Shown: positions 54,001 to 63,000 of the stretch, piece after piece
Layout: every line of letters begins with the position of its first letter
How positions within the stretch are numbered: the first letter of the stretch is position 1
Source of the DNA: Ophiodon elongatus
Taxonomy: Eukaryota; Chordata; Actinopteri; Perciformes; Hexagrammidae
Assembly: GCA_016806645.1 (NCBI GenBank)
Contig: JACSYO010000714.1
Span: 332,501 to 396,500, forward strand
Length of the DNA stretch: 64,000 nucleotides
Reading direction: 5' to 3'
Translations under genes and position numbers: made by a program
Notes under the pieces: model-generated
Told to the model about the DNA's origin: nothing
The model's database searches: none
Seen by the model: only the letters and a program-made list of their open reading frames with translations

Positions 54001-57000
54001 CTGGCGGATTACAGCCATGCGTAGACTATAACGTTAACTTCTGATGAACCTACGCAGACTAGTTTATTCACTCCAAACCAGTTGATGGAAACCCACCTAA
54101 TTCCTAGTTCAAACATTTGCTTGACGACTGAATTGAAAAAAAACGGCTTCTGGTCGGGTTAAATGGAATTTGGGATGGAGTTTCTTCAATCTCAAATTTG
54201 AGGCGGATAAGACATGAAGAAATGACCCTTATTTAGTCATCACAAATAAGTCTGATTCGGTATAAACTGCCGTGTGTTATCCGTTTTTCCACCCTGCAAA
54301 AATCATTGTGTTTCAAAATGATCTCCATGGGAAGAATTCTGTAAAGAATCTTTCATCATTCCACTATTATTTGAGTATCACAGAGTACGTACAAGTATTC
54401 CATGTGTGTATGTGTGGGCTATGAACCAGACAAATGAATTTTGTCACACTACAGCAAAATTCATTCCAGCTCTCTTTTTTTTCCTCCTCATTCTCTTCTT
54501 CCTCTCTTTCTTCATTCTCAAGCTCGGAGTGTTGGATGCCAATCAAGTCCCAAAACCAAGTCAAAACCAAGCAATGAAATCAAAAGCAAAGATCATGTTA
54601 GATGAGTTTATCTATCAATGGGAAAAGGTGGTGTTGCTCATTCCTAATGGTTTGTAACTGCAGCCTGATGCTTGGAGATAAATTATGAAGAGGGGTGGGT
54701 GGGTGGGTGGGGAGGGAGGAGGGGGGGTCAAGGACAAAGATTACAGCAGTGTGTTGCTGTATGGGGTAGGGGTGGTACAAAACAAAGAGGGTGGGGTAGG
54801 GGAGGTGGACGGAGGGCAGACCAGGCAAAGAACGAAAATGGGCAATCCATTGAAGGTATGAGAAAAAATATGTAGTTTGTCTGTAAATGGTATAGGCAGT
54901 CCTCATGGTTAGTGCTATGGTACAATAAAGTGATCTTACAATTCTCCTCTCACTGAAAACCTTGAGAGCGTCTGTGACACAGCTGCAATAACAAATGGGG
55001 GGTTAAACAAAGTAAGTCAAAGACACCAGAAAGCCAGCATACAACCTCAAGACTGCTCCCACTGGGCAGCCACAAGGCACAGTGGGAGAACACGTTAGCC
55101 ACACAGAACAACAATTTCCCTAGATGCAAAACAGGAGGGTGCGGTTTCTATACTCACTAACACACTCCAAATGTTCATCGTGTAACTTGAAAGGCATACA
55201 GTCATATTTACGGTTAGGGATGCAAGTTTCTCTGCAAGTTTCTCTCAATTACAATTTTTGCTCTATAACTATAACTGAAAAATTATGTAATCTCTCCTGA
55301 AGTCAGTTTTAACCATCAACATCTAACCCTTACTATCCTATACTTCTTCATAGTCATCTTTAGTGGTTATTTGCATAAAAACATACAATTTAAATAACTA
55401 GGAAATAAAATTCTGTATCTTTATTTAAATATTTGCTTTGAATCTTGGTATTGATAGTCTTAATTATATATCATAAGCTGCTTAGAGCTTGTTAGGAAGT
55501 TAAACAGCTCATATTTCCCTCGCTAATATCTTTTTTATATTGCTGTTAAAACATCTCCTTCAAACAACTGGATTTATTCAAGTTTCTCGCCAAAAACTAA
55601 ATTTTACAAGATCACATTTCAAACTATCATGATCGCGCTATAATTTACCATCACCCAATACAAATTTATGTGTACAGATTGTAAAGCCCTTTGTCCATTC
55701 TCTGATTTAATCAAACTCCATGACAGAGTCGTTAAGAAACAACCATACGTAATTTATTTAGTGCTTAATTATCCATATGCACCAACCCCTGGCCAAGGGA
55801 TGTTGAGATCAGCAGTGACGTGAGCAGGGCTGCCCCCTCTTAGTCGGCTAATCGGTTGTTTAGGCCTTAGTTGGTTTAGATCTTTCTTTTTCACGACTTA
55901 TTGCCAAAAAAAGATTTACCGTGGTGGTTTTGTGTGATTCCTTATGGAGTCGACTATGAATGTCTTTGGTGGAGGACAGCCCTCGGCGTGAGAGAGCCCT
56001 GCCTCGTACGTGTATGGAGCATGTGGTGCCGTGGCTAGAAATAGTCTCCTGGGTTGTTTTGAATCCCAGGGAGTTGGCACCACACCCACAGTGGCAGGTC
56101 GACATCGCCAGGGAGCACAGTCCCTATGCTCACTGTCAGCCTGGCAACACTCAACAGCAATCCTGCCATTTGCTTTGTTAGTATCAGCAATGACTTACAA
56201 AAAAAAGTCTGTCCCAGTAACGTATTTAGTTTAGTTTAAATCGTAGTTTGCTGCGAGTAACAAAGTAGTCCCTCTAGCAGGTGTGTATAATAACCAACTG
56301 CGATTGCTGGCGAGTCAACCGTGTGACACTGTACACAAATACACTCTAATGAACCTGCTACATAGTTCAAAGGCAGATTTGAATCATTATTCGTCATGGC
56401 TCTTTCTTCTGCTGCCAGGCAGAGTGAAGACTCCAGAAGATTCCCTCGGCAGCACAGCATGAATCATCATGCATGTACAAATGAGTCAGCAGGTATGTTA
56501 TTTTCAAACTGCTTGACTGTTGGAAACTGTTCTGAAAAGGCCATCTCTATGCAAATCTTGACATTTATGCATCGACTGGCTCGCATTGGGTGTTAGCTAT
56601 TACACATATAAAAGGAGCTAATCAGATACAAAAGCTGTGTGGCTCAAGAGATTTCCTACAGACTGGCGGAGACGTCAAAGTCTTCCATCTTACCTCTTTG
56701 CTGCCCTCCACGTCCGACGAGTCGCTGCTGAAATCTTCGGTGTTTAGGTTCTCAAAGTCCGACTCGCCCACCGCGATGGGCACCGTGACCGTCAGGCTGG
56801 GGTTGTGAATAAACGACATGTAGTCGCACTCCTCCATCGGGTACTTCCCTGTGGTGTCCCCGCCAACCCCGACCCCGACCCCGACCCCTACCACCAGCCC
56901 TCCTCCGGGCCGCCCGTTGCCCTCTGTTATGTACACCACACTGGGGTCTTTGGTGATCTCCACTGTTGTGTGGTTGGAGATGCAGTTGCCCTTGCCGTTG

Positions 57001-60000
57001 CTGTGCAGTTCGTCCAGCGGTTTGCTCTCCTCCGCCAGACCGGAGCCCTTGCCTCCGCCGCCGCCGCCGAAGCAGATGCTATGGAGGAACTGCCGCACTG
57101 TGGATTTGATGAACGCGATGCCCCGCTGGATCCGGCCCACGGCGATCTGCAGGTTGTTCATCTCGCTGTCGTCGTCGGTCGCTGCCAGGTTGTCGGCGCT
57201 GAATGAGCTCAGGAGGAGAGCCAAGAACAGGTTTAAGACCTGGGGGAGAAGTGGATACAAGCAGGGAAAGTGAATTACACTTGAACTTATTACTTGTAAA
57301 CAGAGCGACTCGGCTTTAATTTAAAGCAAACCATTGCCATGATCTTATTATCCAAATTACAGAAAGAAAATGAAGAGGAAGAACCCCATACCACCAGGTT
57401 TCCAATGACCATGACCATCATGAAGACGATCAGGCACATGGTCTGCCCAGCCACCTCCATGCAGTCCCACATGGTCTCGATCCACTCCCCGCACAGCACC
57501 CGGAACACGATGAGGAAGGAGTGGAAGAAGTCGTGCATGTGCCAGCGGGGCAGCTGGCAATTGTCGGAAATCTTGCACACGCACTCCTTGTAGCTCTTCC
57601 CAAACAGCTGCATGCCGACCACGGCGAAGATGAAGACGATGATGGCCAGCACCAGGGTCAAGTTCCCCAGAGCCCCCACCGAGTTCCCGATGATCTTGAT
57701 CAGCATGTTCAAAGTGGGCCATGACTTGGCCAGTTTGAAGACCCTCAGCTATGAAAATTAAGAATTGAAAAGAAAAGTTACCGTGTGATTTTTTTCTAGA
57801 TGATTTTCATTCAATACACAATAAAAGTATATACAATTGTATTCTATTTGGATATTGTATATGTAATTAGTGGTATCAATCATATCGAACAAAAAAAGTG
57901 AATATGCACATTTCCCAAAATGTCATATTGCAAGCTGATTAAATATTTTTTTCTCAGCTTGTCAAATACTGAAATGTTCAATCTCAATGTGAAAAAGCTC
58001 ACTGACTGTCTCCTCAAAGAGCCTCGTAGCACAGCAACGGTCGTAGAAAGCTAATGAGGTGAACAGAAAACAGAAGAACACACTGTCCCCCAAAGGCCAC
58101 AACAACTCTCAGTGGGACTTTCATGTGCTGCAATAAAAAGCTCTCATTACTTCATCACCTCTTTAATAACACAAATGTTATTGAGAGAGCCACCGTGGCT
58201 CAACTTGAGAAGTACAGGTGCGTCTTATCGTGACGAGATGCGTCACTCACCAATCTGAAGGACCGCAGCACAGACAGGCCCTCCACGTTGGCCAAGCCGA
58301 GCTCCATCAGGCTCAGGCTGACGATGATGCCGTCGAAGATGTTCCAGCCCTCCTGGAAGTAGTAGTAGGGATCCAGGGCGATGATCTTGAAGCACATCTC
58401 TGCTGTGAAGATGCCCGTGAACACCTGATGACACAAGGGGGAAAAATTCAAATTTGACATCGTGAGAGATATTTTACACGTTTTTTTTCTTTCTGGTCTC
58501 GTCCACCAGAGAGTTTGTAAGCCAGTATACTTGCCAGGTTTCCAACTGAGAGTACGCTGTTGAACTCTTTAGTCATGGGGTAGTGCTCCATGGCCATGAA
58601 CAGGGTGTTGAGGACAATGCATATTGTGATGGCCAGGTCCACAAACGGGTCCATGACCACCATGTTGACGATGTCCTTGATTTTCAGCCACGCGGGGCAG
58701 CAGTCCCAGATCAGGTGGGTGTTGGCGAACCTGTACCAGCAAGGGGGGCATTTCTGTCTCGACTCTTCCAGCTCTGGAAAATGAGAGAAGACCACGTTTA
58801 ATGAAAATGAAAACATACATGTATGCTGTCCCCCTAGTTTGCTGCAGAACTAAGAGGTCGCAGCATGAAAACAAGACGAGAAAGACTCAGACAGATACAT
58901 GGCCTGATCCTGACCTTCCATGGTGTTGGTGAGGATACTGGCCACGCTCATGGCTCTCTGCCGGCCCACCGGTTCATCTAAATAATCCATCGATGGCTTG
59001 CGAAAACCTGGCCGCCGCTTCTTGAGCTCAGTATCTGTGGTTGTACCCTGAAAAAAAAAAAACACACAAAAAACACACATTTGTTTCTTTTCGTTTTGCA
59101 GAAAGGAACTTAAAGTAGTTCAATGGGGAAATAAAGCACGAAACAATCAGTTGCGTCACCTCGGGCAGCAGGAGACCGACGGGGGAGGTCGTCACAGACG
59201 TCCCACCGACCAGAGACACCACGCCGTTGCAGTCGACGGCGCAGTGCATCTTGCCGTTGGCGGGCAGCATGATCCGCGGCGCCCCGAGGCTGGTCTGGCT
59301 CACGGCGCTGCAGCGCCGCTCGAGGCGGCGCGGCAGGAACAGGGAGCCCCGCCGGCTGTCGCTCTCCTCGAAGGTGCTGTGCTCGTCGTCGGCGAAGTCG
59401 TTCTCCGAGCCCATGTCGCGCGCCCGGCCGCGGAAGCTGAACAGGCTGGCGCGGCTGTTCCTCCGGGGGGAGAAGAGGGATCCGCGGATACTGAGGAGAG
59501 ACTGATGGAGGGAGAGAGGCAGAGAGGAAAGACAGAAAGAAGGCAGAACTTATTCCCTCTCTTTGCTGAGAGTTCGCTGAAAAGAGAAGATTGATGTCAC
59601 TCTTATGTTACGATAACGTAGCACCTTCTTAGCCTAGCATAAAGACTGGAAGCAAGGGGAAACAGCTAGCGTGGCTCAGTGTAAAGGCAACAAACTGCCT
59701 CCCAGCACCTCTAAAGCTCACTAATAAACACATTATATCTAGTTTGAAGACACTGTACAACAACAATCTTTATGCTAAGCTAGGCTAGCTCTAGCTTGAG
59801 AGTGAGCGGTATTGTCTCTTCTAACTCAGTAAGACAATTTATAATTTCCCAAAATGCTGAACTATTCCTTAAATTTACAAAACTGAATGAATACATACAT
59901 GTAATAGATGCAAATAAAGTTCCATTTCATCTCTGGTTTTACTTATTTGCTTTGAGTAATTCTGGCTGGGTTGCACCAACAAGGATACATTTTCAAATAT

Positions 60001-63000
60001 CATTAAATCACGGTTTGACTTTCAATCATGTTGAACCAAACTTTAAAACTAGCAAAGAATTGAGAAAGATTCAATTCAAACCTCTCTTCAAACGTCAGTA
60101 GATTGAAATTGATTTCTGTTGCACCAAAACTTTGAACTCAAATTTAAAATGTCAACTTTTAACTTACACTTGAGGAGGTTTGACTCTTAAAAGTTAGTTC
60201 CTCGAAGAAAGTTAATGGACATACTCAACCAACTGAGTTTTAAGATGTTGCTGCTGGATTTATCTCAAGATACCGGTTCATCAAAGTGTTCTGGAGCTGA
60301 ACAGGCAGATTGGACAAAATGTGTTCCTTACTGTGCAGTTGTCTCTATTTCATCTTCTATTATTTGGCTATATTGTTCCATTCATTTGGCCAAAATGTTT
60401 TTCTCAAAGGAGGATAAATTGGGGCTTCTCTGCCGAGTCATCATGAGTAACGTTAGGCTAACTAACTGACTTTATAGCTAGCTAGCTAGCGAACAATATA
60501 ACGTTTTGTTAGGGAATACAGAGCTGCTTAAAGTTAAGCACTGTTTAATTCTAAATCTGGATTTACTCAGTTTAAACCTTGCTTTGCTTAAAACTGGTCT
60601 TAGATTAAATCTAACCTTGTTGGTGCAACCCGACCTTTAACCTTTTGATTTATAGTCACTGGCATGATGTGACAATGTTGTGTGTCCTTTACCAGGAAAC
60701 ACTCACTGACACGTTGTATTTGTACAGGAAGTAATCACCTGGTTGGGCGAGGAGCATCTCTTCTCATAAGAAAGCCTGTTGGCGTCAATGGAGAAGCGGA
60801 AGCTGGTTCTCTTGATGCTGTCCTCAGACTCAGACTTGTGGAACTTGTCGCGGCCCCCCCTCTCCTCCTCCTCCTCCCTCTGCTTCCTCTTCTTCCGCCT
60901 GTTGCGTCGCTCCTTGGCGCTTTTGGAGCTGAGCTTAGACGTCCCCGAGGACGACTCGGAGGTGGGGCCCCCTCTCCCGCTGTACTCCCCGCTCTCCGTG
61001 GCTGCTGCCGCGGCAACCTGCCAGCCAATCGGAGCACAAGCACAGTTGTCATGGCGACCCGGCGCCTGTCTCAGAGGCTCTCGTGGAGGAGAGAGCCTGG
61101 TAGCTGAGAGCCTGGCAGCAGCATGCAGAGCCAAATAAGCCTCAGACACCTTCTAAAAATGGACGCCTGACTGTATTTAATGCAAAGAGTTCCTGCATTT
61201 ATAATAATCACAGAGGAAGAGAAACATTGTGTGGATGCTGGGTTAGGTTCTGGCCTTTCTGGTTTATAAAACAAGTAGGAAATTCTACTCTTAGAAGCCA
61301 AGCAGCATTGTTCAAATCACTGCTCGGAGAAACAACATCAGAGGCACAGGATGTGTGCATCTTTCCTCAAGAAATGTATTTGACTTCCACGTGAACTGCT
61401 TTCATGTCAGGCTTTTTCCACTGGAATGCGTTATGTTATCATCATGAAATGCTTTTGGGAGGCGAGGTCGGGGGATGTTAGTGGGTCAAATCTGGTGCTT
61501 TGACGTGTTTTTGGAGGCTAACCCTTGATTAGCATCAGACCTGTTCCCCTCGACATAAAGCCAATGTGAATTTTCAATCGGATTTTGAATTACTGGCAAA
61601 CACAAGTGACTTGACTCGAGACGAGGGAACAGGAAGTGTAACAATACTGACTGAATTGCCAGATTTTAGGACTCATCCTGCTGCACGAGGAGTTCACAGT
61701 CAGTCATGGCGACTGCAGCACAAGCAACAACATCTGAATGTGCAGAAGCCTGATAAGACGGTTTTAAACCCGGCTGAATAGCCTTTTGTAGGAGGTGGGG
61801 AAGCACTGGTTCCTGACCTTTTTAGGGTCCCGCACCCCCACATCCCCATCACATGAGCTCAACACCACCGGTTCTGTCCCAGATGTGTTTACTTGATGTT
61901 AAAGAGGATGCCGCTGAGTGTTCACACAGACCTGAATTGTCAGTGCTTTGGTCATTTTTGTGAAGTTTGCATTCAAGCTGTACCTTTCAGCCATCAAGTG
62001 AATACCTGGAGCAAACTACCTCAGCTGTCTCCTTTCAGCTGTCTGTCCTTCTATCCAGCCGCGTGTTACACGCAGGACAGAAATAGACTGTCTGTCTGGC
62101 TTTGTCGTCACAAGCTTCTGAAATTAACTGCTTATTTCCGTTCCCCGGCGTTTGACTTGCACTCAGTGTCCAGCTGCTAATTGTTGCTTCTGAAGGTCGA
62201 CCAAGGACGCCTGACCCCCGAGGGAGCAGCAGAGGGGTGTCAGTCACCCTGGACAGTGAATCCCCCTCGGTCGCCCGGGGCAACGCTGCTTTTGGCAGCT
62301 GGGCACTTTAAGCCCAAGAATCAACAGTGTCTCCCCAGTTACATTCAGAGATTCTCACAGCCACTCGTCGGTGTTGTTAAATACTATTTTAGCTGCTAAA
62401 ACATGACTTTCTTAATGGGCTTCTCAATGGACCCTCATCATTCACTCACTCTAATGAAATGGACTGGTAGCTCAATTCTAAAATGAATGTCCCACCTGCG
62501 CCTCCTCCTGCTGTCTCTTCAGCTGCTCCAGCATGGCCTGGAACTCCTCCTCCTTCTGCTGCGCCTCCTCGATGGTGGCCTGGTTCTGCTCGTCGTACGC
62601 CATGGCCACCACGGCCAGGATCAGGTTGACCAGGTAGAAGGAGCCCAGGAAGATCACCAGCACGAAGAAGATCATGTAGGGCTTCCCTGCCGCGCGCAAA
62701 GTCTGACGGAGCCAAGACAGACGGACAGACATTTATCCTCAAACTCTACCGACGTAGGAGAGGAAAAGGAGGACGTCATAGATGGATTTCTGTCCTTTCG
62801 GTTCTTTGAAGTGACACAATGTACGGTCGACTCACGGGGTTGGTTTGCTCAGATATTTGCGAATAATGAATTATTATTATATACTAAATATGTGATGTGT
62901 TAACAACAGTCTATGTAGTTCTCTGTCAACAGCCTTTTCAGATAGATAGTAAATACAATTAGAGCAGGAACTATAAGCCGACTAATCAATTAGTCGACAG

